DNA from: an uncultured Pelagibacteraceae bacterium
Lineage (GTDB): Bacteria; Pseudomonadota; Alphaproteobacteria; Pelagibacterales; Pelagibacteraceae
Direction: 5' to 3'
Length of the DNA stretch: 64,000 nucleotides
Assembly: GCA_902571015.1 (NCBI GenBank)
Contig: CACGAC010000002.1
Span: 106,591-170,590, forward strand
Positions 9,911 to 18,683 of this stretch are shown one piece after another; position 1 is the stretch's first letter; the number at the start of each line of letters is the position of its first letter. A model generated the notes under the pieces. It was not told the DNA's origin. It did not search any database and saw only the letters and a list, made by a program, of their open reading frames with translations. The translations under genes were made by a program, and so were the position numbers.

Positions 9911-10647
9911 TATTTTTCCTTAATAAAAATATCATCAAATAAATTTTCTTGTTTAATCTTTAAATTACCTTCTTTAACAAGTTCAAGTGATCCTGCAAAT
10001 ATACCTGCTGTACCAGTTTTTTTGTACTTTGTAACACTCTTAAAATTTTTAGGTATTAAGTCCTCTAATTTTTTCCACTCTGTTAATTTTCCAAAAAAAT
10101 CTCTGATTGTTTTAATCCCCTCTTCAGTTGTAAAAACAGGTAGTTTGGGAATATTTATTTTTTGAAAATCTTTAGTCATAATAATAGTTGAATATGTTTT
10201 TAATAATTCAAATAAATTTACTTTAATTTCACTGTTATAAATGGGTCTAATGCCTGCTTTTACACCTCTTGTTCTGATTTCACGGCCTAATCTTTTACGC
10301 TTTAACATTTGTTCAGATAATAATCTGATTAATTCTAATTTTTTAAGTTGGAGTTTTAATTTTTCTGCCACTTCTTGAACTTTAAACTCTTCCTCAGGTG
10401 TTCCAGGTAAAAGAAGTTTAGATTTCAAATAAGCAAGCCATGTGGCCATAAGTAAATACTCAGAGGCGGACTCTAGGTTTAGATTTTTTTGGTTTGTTAT
10501 AAAATCATGAAATTGATCTGCTAGTTTTGTAATAGAAATATTTTCTAAATTTACCTTTTGAGATTTTGCAAGGTCTAACAATATATCTAATGGACCGTTA
10601 TAATTTTCAATATCAACACTAAAAAGTGAGGAATCATTTTCTGTCAT
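9910..10647 (-). CDS. scpA: segregation and condensation protein A
   Basis: ScpA is the kleisin that closes the Smc ring. The 245-aa protein starts with the family pattern VDIENYNGPLDILLDLAKSQ (residues 10-29), followed by a central helical linker with EYLLMATWLAYLKSKLLLP and a C-terminal winged helix that binds the Smc head. It is co-transcribed with scpB downstream and lies 9 bases after nagZ, the common alphaproteobacterial nagZ-scpA-scpB-tatABC order. Confidence 0.94.
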   Translation of the reverse strand: MTENDSSLFSVDIENYNGPLDILLDLAKSQKVNLENISITKLADQFHDFITNQKNLNLESASEYLLMATWLAYLKSKLLLPGTPEEEFKVQEVAEKLKLQLKKLELIRLLSEQMLKRKRLGREIRTRGVKAGIRPIYNSEIKVNLFELLKTYSTIIMTKDFQKINIPKLPVFTTEEGIKTIRDFFGKLTEWKKLEDLIPKNFKSVTKYKKTGTAGIFAGSLELVKEGNLKIKQENLFDDIFIKEK

Positions 10648-10656
10648 AAACGAATA

Positions 10657-11604
10657 CTAACTTATTATCTTGTAAAATTGTGATGTTTTTTTTATTACAA
10701 ATTTGCTTATGAAAGGTGAATTTTGAGCAACAATTTCCATCTCATTTTCTTTAGCATTACAATGTAAAACAAGATCACAACCAGCATTAAACGCATTGAT
10801 TGTATTTTCTTGAATTTTACCTTTTAAACTTTTCATAGATATATCGTCAGAAATCAAAATATTCTTAAAACCTATTTTATTTCTTATTAATTTTATCATT
10901 TTTTTAGAATGCGTTACTGTATTTTTTAAATCAATCTTTTTGAATATGATGTGGGCTGTCATTGCAAAAAAAGAATTTTTTCTTTTGAAAGGAAGAAAAT
11001 CATTTTTTATTAAGTAATCTAATTTTTTATTAATTACGGGTGTAAAATGATGGCTATCAACTTTCGCTAAACCATGTCCTGGTATATGTTTAATAACAGT
11101 TCCTACGCCATTATTATGGTGATAGTTGATACAATAGTCGCCAATTTTAGAAACTATTTTGGGATTACTAGAGAAAGATCTGTCACCAATAATTGATGAT
11201 GAACCTTTTTTTCTAAGATCTAAAACAGGACAAGTATTAATATTAACTCCTATCAATTTTAATAAATATGAAGTTTTATCAATAAATAGTTTATAGAAAA
11301 AATTAAATTCCTTAGGTTTTTTTATAAACTTTTTGCCAAAAAATTCAGAGGTTAAATTTTCAAAAGATATAATATTTTTAAGTCGGTTTACTCTACCACC
11401 TTCTTGATCAATTAAGATTGGATATTTATCGTCATTAAAGATCTTGCGTATAGACGTAGTCAATTGTTTTGCCTGTTTAATATCTTTTATGTTTCTAGTA
11501 AATAAAATTACTCCCCATGGCTTATATTTTCTAATAAAATTCTTTTCTCTAAGGTTAAGTTTTGTCGATTTAATGCCGATAATAAAAGATCTTCGATTAT
11601 TCAT
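10657..11604 (-). CDS. nagZ: beta-N-acetylhexosaminidase (glycoside hydrolase family 3)
   Basis: NagZ removes N-acetylglucosamine from cytoplasmic anhydromuropeptides during peptidoglycan recycling. The 315-aa protein shows DQEGGRV at residues 66-72, KHIPGHG at 172-178 (substrate-binding lysine-histidine and the catalytic His/Asp loop) and ILISDDISM carrying the predicted aspartate nucleophile. It is slightly short for the family. Its start overlaps the stop of the upstream small membrane gene by one base. Confidence 0.93.
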   Translation of the reverse strand: MNNRRSFIIGIKSTKLNLREKNFIRKYKPWGVILFTRNIKDIKQAKQLTTSIRKIFNDDKYPILIDQEGGRVNRLKNIISFENLTSEFFGKKFIKKPKEFNFFYKLFIDKTSYLLKLIGVNINTCPVLDLRKKGSSSIIGDRSFSSNPKIVSKIGDYCINYHHNNGVGTVIKHIPGHGLAKVDSHHFTPVINKKLDYLIKNDFLPFKRKNSFFAMTAHIIFKKIDLKNTVTHSKKMIKLIRNKIGFKNILISDDISMKSLKGKIQENTINAFNAGCDLVLHCNAKENEMEIVAQNSPFISKFVIKKTSQFYKIIS

Positions 11605-11858
11605 TAATCAAGAAGTTTCCAAAAATTAAATTTTTTTTTTTTATCTTTATTAGATTTTTCTACATATTGAATGATGTCTTTAGTATCATTTTCTAAAACT
11701 GGCAATTTTTCAGAATAAATATCAATTTTTTTGTCAATATTACTCAAAGATCTAAAAGAATTTTTTTTATTATCATCTGAAAAATAATACTTACCTGTAA
11801 AAAAAATAAAAAAACTGATGAATAACAAAAATATTAAATATTTTATCTCTTTTAGCAT
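11604..11858 (-). CDS. small single-span membrane protein in the SPOR-protein position
   Basis: This protein of about 84 aa has one N-terminal membrane helix (YLIFLLFISFFIFFTGKYYF) and a lysine-rich tail of about 55 residues, presumably periplasmic. In many alphaproteobacteria the gene between argS and nagZ encodes a larger SPOR-domain (peptidoglycan-binding) protein; here only the anchor and a short tail remain and no SPOR fold is visible. A run of 12 adenines on the coding strand (T run at about 11631-11642) encodes KKKK near the C-terminus. Start is ATG at 11858, overlapping the argS TGA by one base; a GTG three bases earlier is equally possible. Function is unknown. Confidence 0.7.
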   Translation of the reverse strand: MLKEIKYLIFLLFISFFIFFTGKYYFSDDNKKNSFRSLSNIDKKIDIYSEKLPVLENDTKDIIQYVEKSNKDKKKKFNFWKLLD

Positions 11859-13588
11859 CACATTTTATCTGGCGTAGATACGCCAACTATATTCATTCCA
11901 GATTTTACTACATTGGAAATAGCTTTTAGAAAAATCAATTTATCATCTGTTATCTTTTTTTGATCATTAATAAATCTTTTGTCTGGATTTTCCTTGCCTA
12001 AATTCCAATATGAATGAAATAAAGAAGCTAGTTCATATAAATAAGTTGGTATTCTATGCGGCTCAAGCTTATTACAAGATACATCAATACACTTGGGCCA
12101 TTCTGATAATTTTTTTAAGATTTTTATTTCATCCTTCGAATATTCAAAATCGTACTTAGTAATATCTAGATCTGATTTTAAATCTTTACCAAGATGTCTG
12201 TATACTGAACATATTCTTGCATAACAGTATTGAACATAATAAAGAGGGTTATCTTTTGATTTTTCTATAACATTATCAAAATCAAAATCGAGTTCAACAT
12301 CACTACTTCGATTAAGCATTATGAATCTTGTTGCGTCTTTTCCCACCTCATTAATTAAATCTTCTATAGTTATGTAGTCCCCTTTTCTTTTAGACATTTT
12401 AAAGGGTTTCTTATCTTTAATAAGTTTAACAAGTTGGCTAACTTTACAAATTAATCTATCTTTAGAGTTTGATAAGGCTTCGACAGATGATGAAATTCTT
12501 TTTATATAACCAGCATGATCTGCACCTAAAATATTAATAAGCCTATCAAATTTTCTGTCTAATTTATTTTTGTGGTATGCAACATCACTTGCAAAATAAG
12601 TCCAAGCACCATCAGATTTTTGTAATGCCCTATCTTTGTCATCTCCAAAATCAGTTGATCGAAAAAGCAACTGTTCACGTTCAACCCAATTACTGTCATC
12701 TTCACCAGCAGGTGCCTTTATTTTTCCTTTATAAACAAATTTATTTTTTTGAAGGAATTCAACAACTTTTTCAACTTCTTGATTTTCAACTAATTTCTTT
12801 TCACTGACAAAGTTATCATGATTAATTCCAAGACTTTTAAGGTTACTTTTGATTAACTTTAATGCTTCATTAATAGCTAAAGAAGTCAATTCTTGAGATA
12901 TTTTGTCAAAATTATTAAAATCAATATTTTTATTTGACTTTAAAATGTTTTGAGCAAAGTCAATTAAATAGTCTCCAGGATATAAATCTTCATAATCTAT
13001 TGGAAAAGGTTCATTAAAAGAAATCTCCCTTATTCTATAATAAACTGACTTTGTAAAATTTATAATCTGATTACCGTAGTCATTTATATAATACTCTTTT
13101 GTAACTTTATTATTATTAAATAATAAAAGATTAGCCATCACATCGCCTAAAATAGCTCCTCTACAATGACCAACATGTAAAGGTCCTGTTGGATTGGCAG
13201 ATACAAATTCTATTAGGTAATTTCTTTTAATATTTTTATTTGTTCCAAAAGATTTAGAATTTTTAATCACCTCTTTAATAAAATTTGTCCAAAAAATAGA
13301 TTTAAATTTAATGTTGATAAAACCAGGTTTTACAACTGATATCTCTTCAATAAATTTATCCTCTTTTTTGATTTTTTCTGCCAAAATTGAAGCCAGATCT
13401 GATGGAGATTTATTATTAATCTTAGAAAGGACCATGGCTACATTGGTAGAAATATCACTATCAAATTTTGAAGGTGGAATTTCAGCAGTTATCCCGTTTA
13501 ATGTGTCTGGTAAAATTAAATCTCCATTTGAGGATAGTGTTGAAAGGATTTCTTTTATTTTATCTAAATACTGTTCAAAAATATTCAT
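11858..13588 (-). CDS. argS: arginyl-tRNA synthetase
   Basis: This class I synthetase charges tRNA-Arg. The 576-aa protein has the N-terminal ArgRS additional domain, the HIGH-type motif in SANPTGPLHVGHCRGA (residues about 129-144), a KMSKS-type motif FKMSKRKGDYI, and the C-terminal DALR anticodon-binding domain. Length is normal. Its start overlaps the dgt stop by 4 bases, so it is translationally coupled. Confidence 0.97.
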   Translation of the reverse strand: MNIFEQYLDKIKEILSTLSSNGDLILPDTLNGITAEIPPSKFDSDISTNVAMVLSKINNKSPSDLASILAEKIKKEDKFIEEISVVKPGFINIKFKSIFWTNFIKEVIKNSKSFGTNKNIKRNYLIEFVSANPTGPLHVGHCRGAILGDVMANLLLFNNNKVTKEYYINDYGNQIINFTKSVYYRIREISFNEPFPIDYEDLYPGDYLIDFAQNILKSNKNIDFNNFDKISQELTSLAINEALKLIKSNLKSLGINHDNFVSEKKLVENQEVEKVVEFLQKNKFVYKGKIKAPAGEDDSNWVEREQLLFRSTDFGDDKDRALQKSDGAWTYFASDVAYHKNKLDRKFDRLINILGADHAGYIKRISSSVEALSNSKDRLICKVSQLVKLIKDKKPFKMSKRKGDYITIEDLINEVGKDATRFIMLNRSSDVELDFDFDNVIEKSKDNPLYYVQYCYARICSVYRHLGKDLKSDLDITKYDFEYSKDEIKILKKLSEWPKCIDVSCNKLEPHRIPTYLYELASLFHSYWNLGKENPDKRFINDQKKITDDKLIFLKAISNVVKSGMNIVGVSTPDKM

Positions 13589-14703
13589 TTAAAGTTTTTG
13601 TGAAGGTTGATTGCATATCTGTCTGTCATTCCTGATATAAAATCTGAAATTGCTCTATATTTATCCTTTGAGAGATGATTTTTTGAAATAAATTTTTTAG
13701 GGTTTTTTTGTATTTTGTTAAACAATTTCTTAATTATTAATTTACCGTTATCGTTTTTTTTCAGAACTGTTTTATTATTATACATCTTTGTTTTTAAAAA
13801 AAATCTTATTTCATTTACAGAATCTTTAACTTTTTCAGAAAAATCTACCATTGTTAAATTTGCTTTAGTAATATCTTTATAATTTTTTATTTTGTTAATC
13901 TTTAAATTAGTTTTGGTATTTTTAATTAAATCTCTTATCATTTGATCGATAGAATCTCTTATAATCTGATATGTTGCAATTTTATAGTTTCGTTTGTTTA
14001 TCTTTTTTTTATATCTTTTATAAATATCTTTAAAAAAGTTAATTTCAATTAACTCCTCTAGTTTAAATAAATTTGCATTTATACCATCTTGAATATCATG
14101 ATTGTTATAAGCTATATCATCTGAAATAGCTGAAACTTGAGCCTCTAATGATGGATAAGTCTCAAAATTAATCTTATGATTGAATTTTTTTACACCAATA
14201 AGACTATCAACTAAATCTAATTCATAAACAGGACCATTATGCTTAAGCAATCCCTCTAAGGTTTCAATTGAAAGATTTAATCCACTATACTTAAGATATT
14301 TATTCTCCAAAAACATAACCACACGAAGAGTTTGTAAATTATGATCAAAGCCTCCATAATCTTCCATACATTCATTAAGAGAGTCCTCGCCAGCATGACC
14401 AAAAGGTGGGTGACCCAAATCATGTGCCAAACTTAAGGTTTCAGCTAGATCTTCATTCAATTCAAGATATCTTGCAATAGATCGTGCAATTTGAGCAACT
14501 TCCATTGAATGGGTTAATCTTGTTCTGTAATGATCACCTTCTGTGTTAACAAACACTTGTGTCTTGTGTTTGAGCCTTCGAAATGAGGCGCTGTGAACTA
14601 TTCGATCTCTATCTCTTTGAAATGGCGATCTATATTTTGATACAGATTCTTTGAATATTCTTCCTTTGCTTTTAGTAAGAGCAATCTTTGAGTATTTTTT
14701 CAT
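13585..14703 (-). CDS. dgt: deoxyguanosinetriphosphate triphosphohydrolase-like protein
   Basis: This HD-domain dNTP triphosphohydrolase splits dNTPs into nucleoside and triphosphate. The metal-binding residues are visible: FRRLKHKTQV near residues 41-50, TRLTHSMEV with His65, AHDLGHPPFGHAGE with the HD pair at 94-95, and a later aspartate in SAISDDIAYNNHD. The 372-aa length fits the type-2 subfamily common in alphaproteobacteria. It heads the dgt-argS-nagZ-scpAB-tat run and is divergent from erpA. Confidence 0.92.
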   Translation of the reverse strand: MKKYSKIALTKSKGRIFKESVSKYRSPFQRDRDRIVHSASFRRLKHKTQVFVNTEGDHYRTRLTHSMEVAQIARSIARYLELNEDLAETLSLAHDLGHPPFGHAGEDSLNECMEDYGGFDHNLQTLRVVMFLENKYLKYSGLNLSIETLEGLLKHNGPVYELDLVDSLIGVKKFNHKINFETYPSLEAQVSAISDDIAYNNHDIQDGINANLFKLEELIEINFFKDIYKRYKKKINKRNYKIATYQIIRDSIDQMIRDLIKNTKTNLKINKIKNYKDITKANLTMVDFSEKVKDSVNEIRFFLKTKMYNNKTVLKKNDNGKLIIKKLFNKIQKNPKKFISKNHLSKDKYRAISDFISGMTDRYAINLHKNFK

Positions 14704-14753
14704 CCTTTAAAATTAAAATTTAAGTATTATATTAGTAATACCAGTGATCAATA

Positions 14754-15071
14754 ATGATTAAAGAAATTAAATTTACTGATAAGGCTCTAAAACAGATCAA
14801 TGTTTTGCTGTCTAAAAAAGACAAAGGGTCGTTTTTTAGAATCGCTATCAAAGGTGGTGGTTGCTCAGGTTTTCAATATGAATTTACTTTTGATAAAGAA
14901 AAAGCAGCCGATGATTTATATTATGAAAATATATTGATAGATAAAACGTCTGCAGATTTATTAAAAGGATCAGAAATAGACTATGTTTCTGAATTAATTG
15001 GTGAACAATTCAAAATAACTAATCCACAAACCAAATCTTCTTGTGGTTGTGGTGTTTCGTTTTCTCTTTAA
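14754..15071 (+). CDS. erpA: iron-sulfur cluster insertion / A-type carrier protein
   Basis: The 105-aa protein belongs to the HesB/IscA/ErpA family, which binds and delivers Fe-S clusters to apoproteins. The three conserved cysteines are in GGGCSGFQYEF (residues about 32-42) and the C-terminal SSCGCG. Position next to dgt and xth, outside an isc/suf operon, fits ErpA better than IscA, but motifs alone do not decide. Its TAA overlaps the xth ATG by one base. Confidence 0.88.
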   Translation: MIKEIKFTDKALKQINVLLSKKDKGSFFRIAIKGGGCSGFQYEFTFDKEKAADDLYYENILIDKTSADLLKGSEIDYVSELIGEQFKITNPQTKSSCGCGVSFSL

Positions 15072-15847
15072 TGATTATTTCCTCGTGGAATGTAAATTCT
15101 GTTCGAGCACGTATTGAAAATATCAAAAGTTATCTTCTAAAATACAAACCTGATGTTGTGATGATGCAAGAAATTAAAACTGAGGATGTAAACTTTCCCT
15201 ATGATGATTTTTCCTCAATGGACTATGAAAGTCATGTATTTGGTCAAAAAAGTTACAATGGTGTTGCTATTATTTCAAAAGGAAAATTAAAAAATATCAA
15301 AACAGACTTAATCAAAGATAAACTAAAACAATCAAGAATAATCTCAGCTGAACTTGAACACAAAAAGAAAAATATTCAATTAATCAATATCTATACGCCA
15401 AATGGTAACCCTGTGGATACCGAAAAATATGATTACAAAAAAAAATGGCTTGATGATTTAATTAAACAATTAAAAGCTTTAACCAAAAAAAATCAAAATA
15501 TAATCCTTGGTGGTGATTTTAACATTATTCCTGCAGCTGAGGATGTCTATAATCCAAAAAGCTTCGAAGACGATGCTCTATTTAGATTAGAAATAAGAAA
15601 AAAATTAAGAGAAATGATTAATCTAGGATTTAATGATGTTTATAGACATTTTAATGAAACTAAAGAAGGATATACTTTTTGGGATTACATGAGAGGTGCA
15701 TGGCAAAAAAACAATGGAATGAGAATAGATCATTTTTTAGTATCAAATTCTTTAATAGACCAAGTTAAAGGAATTAATATTAATAAAGATCCAAGAGGCC
15801 GTGAAAAACCATCTGACCATACCCCAATAGAAATTACTTTAGCTTAA
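15071..15847 (+). CDS. xth: exodeoxyribonuclease III
   Basis: This is an exonuclease III / AP endonuclease of base-excision repair. The 258-aa protein starts MIISSWNVNSVRARI, with QEIKTED carrying the metal-binding glutamate, GGDFNIIPAAEDVYNP with the catalytic Asp/Asn, and a C-terminal SDHTPIEITL containing the Asp-His pair. I chose ATG at 15071 because it gives the canonical IxSWNVNSxRAR start and the TAATG coupling with erpA. It overlaps the convergent oxidoreductase gene by 9 bases. Confidence 0.95.
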   Translation: MIISSWNVNSVRARIENIKSYLLKYKPDVVMMQEIKTEDVNFPYDDFSSMDYESHVFGQKSYNGVAIISKGKLKNIKTDLIKDKLKQSRIISAELEHKKKNIQLINIYTPNGNPVDTEKYDYKKKWLDDLIKQLKALTKKNQNIILGGDFNIIPAAEDVYNPKSFEDDALFRLEIRKKLREMINLGFNDVYRHFNETKEGYTFWDYMRGAWQKNNGMRIDHFLVSNSLIDQVKGININKDPRGREKPSDHTPIEITLA

Positions 15848-16837
15848 AGATTTTATTTTATTAACCAGCTCTTCGTTAATATGACGAGGGCCCTTATCTA
15901 ATCTATTTTTATGTCTTCTTTCCCCTGGAAGTCTAACTCCTTCAAATGATTTCATTTTATTAAAAAATTCTTCAGCGTGTTTCTGCCAATTAGTTCCTGA
16001 AGTTTTATCAGGTGAGATTGCAAGAATAAATTCTCCACCACTAGGAGGCCCGCCGTCATTATTATCTTTTGCAGCTGTCTCAAAGCTAAAATTATCACCA
16101 ACTAATGCACCAGCCATTAATTCTACCATCATTGCTATAGCAGAACCTTTATATCCACCAAAAGGAAGTAGTACACCACCATCCGCTATTGATCCTGGAT
16201 CAGTTGTTTCTTTACCATCTTTAGTTAAACCAGTTCCAAGTGGAACTTTATGCCCTTCTCTTTTAGCAACTTGAACTTCACCCATGGCCATTGATGCAGT
16301 TGCCATATCGTAAACTACAGGAGTTTTTCCAGGTCTTGGCCATGCAAAAGAAATTGGATTTGTCCCAAACAAAGGTTTGATAGCTCCAGCGGGTGCTACA
16401 GCAGGCTTGTATGATGTACAAGCAAATGCAACTAAACCATCTTCGGCCAATTTTTCTGTTTCAGGCCACATCGCAGCCATATGATGAGAATTATTTATAG
16501 CAAGTACAGCCACTCCATTTTCTTTTGCAGCTTTTGCTAATTCAGGTAATCCTTTATTTAAAACTACAGGGGCTAAACAATTATTCCCTTGAACTTTTAT
16601 TACTGATGCTGAAATTTTTTTTACCTCAGGTTTTCCTTTACCATTAATTTTTCCGCTTTTTAAACCACTCACATATGCAGGCAACCTAAACAAACCATGA
16701 GATAAAGATCCATCTCTTTCAGCATTTCTTATTAAATCAGAGAGAATAGATGCTGTTTCATCATCACAGCCATTAGCTAGTAAAGTCTTTTTAGCTAAAT
16801 CAAAAATTTCATCTAATGTGAGGGAAACTGTACTCAT
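15839..16837 (-). CDS. Ldh-family NAD(P)H-dependent 2-oxoacid/imine reductase
   Basis: The 332-aa protein belongs to the malate/L-lactate dehydrogenase (Ldh_2) family. Diagnostic stretches are SHGLFRLPAYV near the N-terminus, NNSHHMAAMWPE with the catalytic histidine, and PLFGTNPISFAWPRPG in the nucleotide-binding region. The SHG...RLP start and HHMAAMWPE resemble delta-1-piperideine-2-carboxylate / delta-1-pyrroline-2-carboxylate reductases (DpkA type) more than malate dehydrogenase, but the substrate cannot be settled here. It stands alone, convergent with xth and upstream of znuA on the same strand with a 42-base gap. Confidence 0.8.
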   Translation of the reverse strand: MSTVSLTLDEIFDLAKKTLLANGCDDETASILSDLIRNAERDGSLSHGLFRLPAYVSGLKSGKINGKGKPEVKKISASVIKVQGNNCLAPVVLNKGLPELAKAAKENGVAVLAINNSHHMAAMWPETEKLAEDGLVAFACTSYKPAVAPAGAIKPLFGTNPISFAWPRPGKTPVVYDMATASMAMGEVQVAKREGHKVPLGTGLTKDGKETTDPGSIADGGVLLPFGGYKGSAIAMMVELMAGALVGDNFSFETAAKDNNDGGPPSGGEFILAISPDKTSGTNWQKHAEEFFNKMKSFEGVRLPGERRHKNRLDKGPRHINEELVNKIKSLS

Positions 16838-16879
16838 CCCAATATTAGATATTATTAATGGTTAAAGATCAATTTTTAT

Positions 16880-17866
16880 TTAACAACCTTTAAAAGATTT
16901 AGACATATTACCAATTAAATCGAAGTATAAATCTTTACCAGGGTTAAGAGTAGCTCCTAATGGATCGATAACCCCTGTTGCAACATTAGTATCTTTTGCT
17001 ACAGCTTTAATGATATCAGGATTAAATTGAGGCTCTGAAAATATACAGCTTACTTTATCATGCTCAATTACTTCTCTAATTTCTGCTAACTGCTCAGCAC
17101 CAGGCATGACATCTGTATTTACCGTAAATGCACCTAAAACATTAATGTCAAACCTTTTTTCAAAGTATTGATAAGCATCATGAAAAACTATTGATTTAAA
17201 ATCTTTATTTAATTCCGATTTAACTTTTTTAGTGAGTTTATCTAAGTCTTTATGAGCTTTTTCTAAATTTGCTTTATATTTAGCCTCATTTTTTGAGTCA
17301 TTCTCAATTAAATGCTCTGCCATTTCACTTAAAATTACTTTTGCGTTCATTGGATCTAGCCAAATATGTGGATCATGTTCACCATGTGAATGCTCATCAT
17401 GCCCATGTTCATCCTCTTTGTGCCCATGTTCATCCTCTTTGTGCCCATGTTCATCCTCTTTATGACCATGTTCATCCTCTTTATGACCATGTTCATCAAA
17501 AATATTTCTTTCTCTAAATTTAAGTTTTGTTAACCCTTTAATTTCCATTAATTCAATTTTTTCAGCTTTTTTGGCAATCGATTTTAATGGTTTTTCTAAA
17601 AAATTTTCTAAGTCTTCACCAACCCAAAATACTAAATCAGCTTCTTGCAACATTTTCGCATGAGTTGGTTTAAGTGCAAATCCATGAGGAGAAGCATAAC
17701 CGTCCACTATTAAATCTGGTTTTGCCACCCCATCCATTAAATAGCTAGCTAGTGAATGTATTGGTTTAATTGATGTAACTACTTTAATTTCTGCATTTGC
17801 AGGTACAAAAATAGTTAAGAATGATAATATTGATAAGATAAATGGTAATTTTTTTATGTTTTTCAT
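16880..17866 (-). CDS. znuA: zinc ABC transporter substrate-binding protein with His-rich repeat loop
   Basis: This periplasmic zinc-binding protein delivers Zn2+ to ZnuBC. The 328-aa protein has a signal peptide (about residues 1-25, ending PANA), the cluster A-I metal-ligand pattern (SPHGF, GEHDPHIWLDP, AYQYFEKRF, EPQFNPD), and a charged loop made of heptad repeats of the form HKEDEHG, typical of ZnuA metal-scavenging loops. The loop is encoded by near-identical 21-base units at 17404-17487. It is divergent from znuCB-zur across a 70-base gap holding two Zur-like palindromes. Confidence 0.95.
   Translation of the reverse strand: MKNIKKLPFILSILSFLTIFVPANAEIKVVTSIKPIHSLASYLMDGVAKPDLIVDGYASPHGFALKPTHAKMLQEADLVFWVGEDLENFLEKPLKSIAKKAEKIELMEIKGLTKLKFRERNIFDEHGHKEDEHGHKEDEHGHKEDEHGHKEDEHGHDEHSHGEHDPHIWLDPMNAKVILSEMAEHLIENDSKNEAKYKANLEKAHKDLDKLTKKVKSELNKDFKSIVFHDAYQYFEKRFDINVLGAFTVNTDVMPGAEQLAEIREVIEHDKVSCIFSEPQFNPDIIKAVAKDTNVATGVIDPLGATLNPGKDLYFDLIGNMSKSFKGC
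17404..17487. repeat. four tandem 21-bp units inside znuA
   Basis: Four consecutive 21-base units of the form CATGTTCATCCTCTTTRTGMC occupy this interval, with partial copies at each end (to 17496 on the right). The first two units end GTGCC and the last two TATGAC, so they form two sub-types. Each unit encodes seven residues of the histidine/glutamate loop of ZnuA, so copy number changes keep the frame. It is a likely polymorphic site. Confidence 0.9.
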
Positions 17867-17883
17867 ATGTTGTATAATTTAAA

Positions 17884-17898
17884 TGTTATAATATAACA
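17884..17898. promoter_or_regulatory. Zur-type operator, perfect palindrome
   Basis: The 15-base sequence TGTTATAATATAACA is a perfect 7-1-7 inverted repeat, matching the general Zur/Fur-family pattern GTTATA-N-TATAAC. It sits in the gap between znuA and znuC, 18 bases upstream of the znuA start, where a Zur-Zn repressor would block both divergent promoters. A zur gene lies in the same cluster. Confidence 0.75.
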
Positions 17899-17901
17899 CT
17901 A

Positions 17902-17916
17902 TGTAATAATATAACA
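17902..17916. promoter_or_regulatory. second Zur-type operator, one mismatch
   Basis: TGTAATAATATAACA repeats the palindrome with one mismatch in the left arm. It begins 18 bases after the first, and lies 20 bases before the znuC start. Two sites on nearly the same helical face would allow cooperative binding of two Zur dimers across the divergent promoter. Confidence 0.65.
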
Positions 17917-17936
17917 TTTATAAGTCAAGGAATAAT

Positions 17937-18683
17937 ATGAGCTCAAATCAGAATATACTTGTGAAGTTAAATAGAGCTGGTTTTAGTCTAAATAATAAAT
18001 GGCTTGTCAAAGGAGTATCACTACAAGTTGAAAAAGGAAAAATAGTTACTCTAATTGGTCCTAATGGATCAGGTAAAAGCACAACAGCTAAGATTGCACT
18101 AGGTATTTATAAAAAAATTGATGGTTCTGTAGAAAAATACACTAGTAAAGTTGTATACGTCCCACAAAAAATCTCAATTGATTGGACACTACCACTAAGA
18201 GTAAACGATTTCATGGTATTAACAGAAAGTATTAGTAATGAATTAATTGATGAGGCCTTGTCTTTAACTGGTGTTATTCATCTAAAAGATAAAAATTTAG
18301 GTGATTTGTCTGGTGGAGAGTTTCAAAGAGTATTACTTGCAAGAGCCATTTCAAAGAAACCTGAGTTATTAGTGCTCGATGAACCAGTTCAAGGTGTAGA
18401 TTTTACTGGTGAAATTGCTTTATACGAATTAATTAAAAAAATTTCTGATGAATTAAATTGTGGTATTTTATTAATATCTCACGACTTACATACCGTAATG
18501 AGTGCAACAGATCATGTTGTTTGTTTGAATGGTCATGTATGTTGCTCAGGATCGCCAATGGATGTAGCAAAAAATAATGAATACAAAGCTTTGTTTGGAG
18601 AACAGGCTTCTCAAATTTTATCAAGGTATGAGCACAGACACGATCATATCCATACAAGTGAAGGTGAAATAAAGAAAAATTAA
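17937..18683 (+). CDS. znuC: zinc ABC transporter ATP-binding protein
   Basis: This is the ATPase of the high-affinity zinc importer. The 248-aa protein has Walker A GPNGSGKST (residues 41-49), a Q-loop at VPQKISIDWTLP, the signature LSGGEFQRV and Walker B LLVLDEPVQGVD, followed by the switch histidine in ISHDLHTV. The tail is histidine-rich (YEHRHDHIHTSEG), as often in zinc transporters. It is followed immediately by znuB with no intergenic base. Confidence 0.95.
   Translation: MSSNQNILVKLNRAGFSLNNKWLVKGVSLQVEKGKIVTLIGPNGSGKSTTAKIALGIYKKIDGSVEKYTSKVVYVPQKISIDWTLPLRVNDFMVLTESISNELIDEALSLTGVIHLKDKNLGDLSGGEFQRVLLARAISKKPELLVLDEPVQGVDFTGEIALYELIKKISDELNCGILLISHDLHTVMSATDHVVCLNGHVCCSGSPMDVAKNNEYKALFGEQASQILSRYEHRHDHIHTSEGEIKKN

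Noticed and set aside
17293..17517. Plus-strand histidine-rich frame opposite znuA
   Set aside because: It is the complement of the 21-bp repeat, so its repeated appearance is a by-product of the ZnuA loop.
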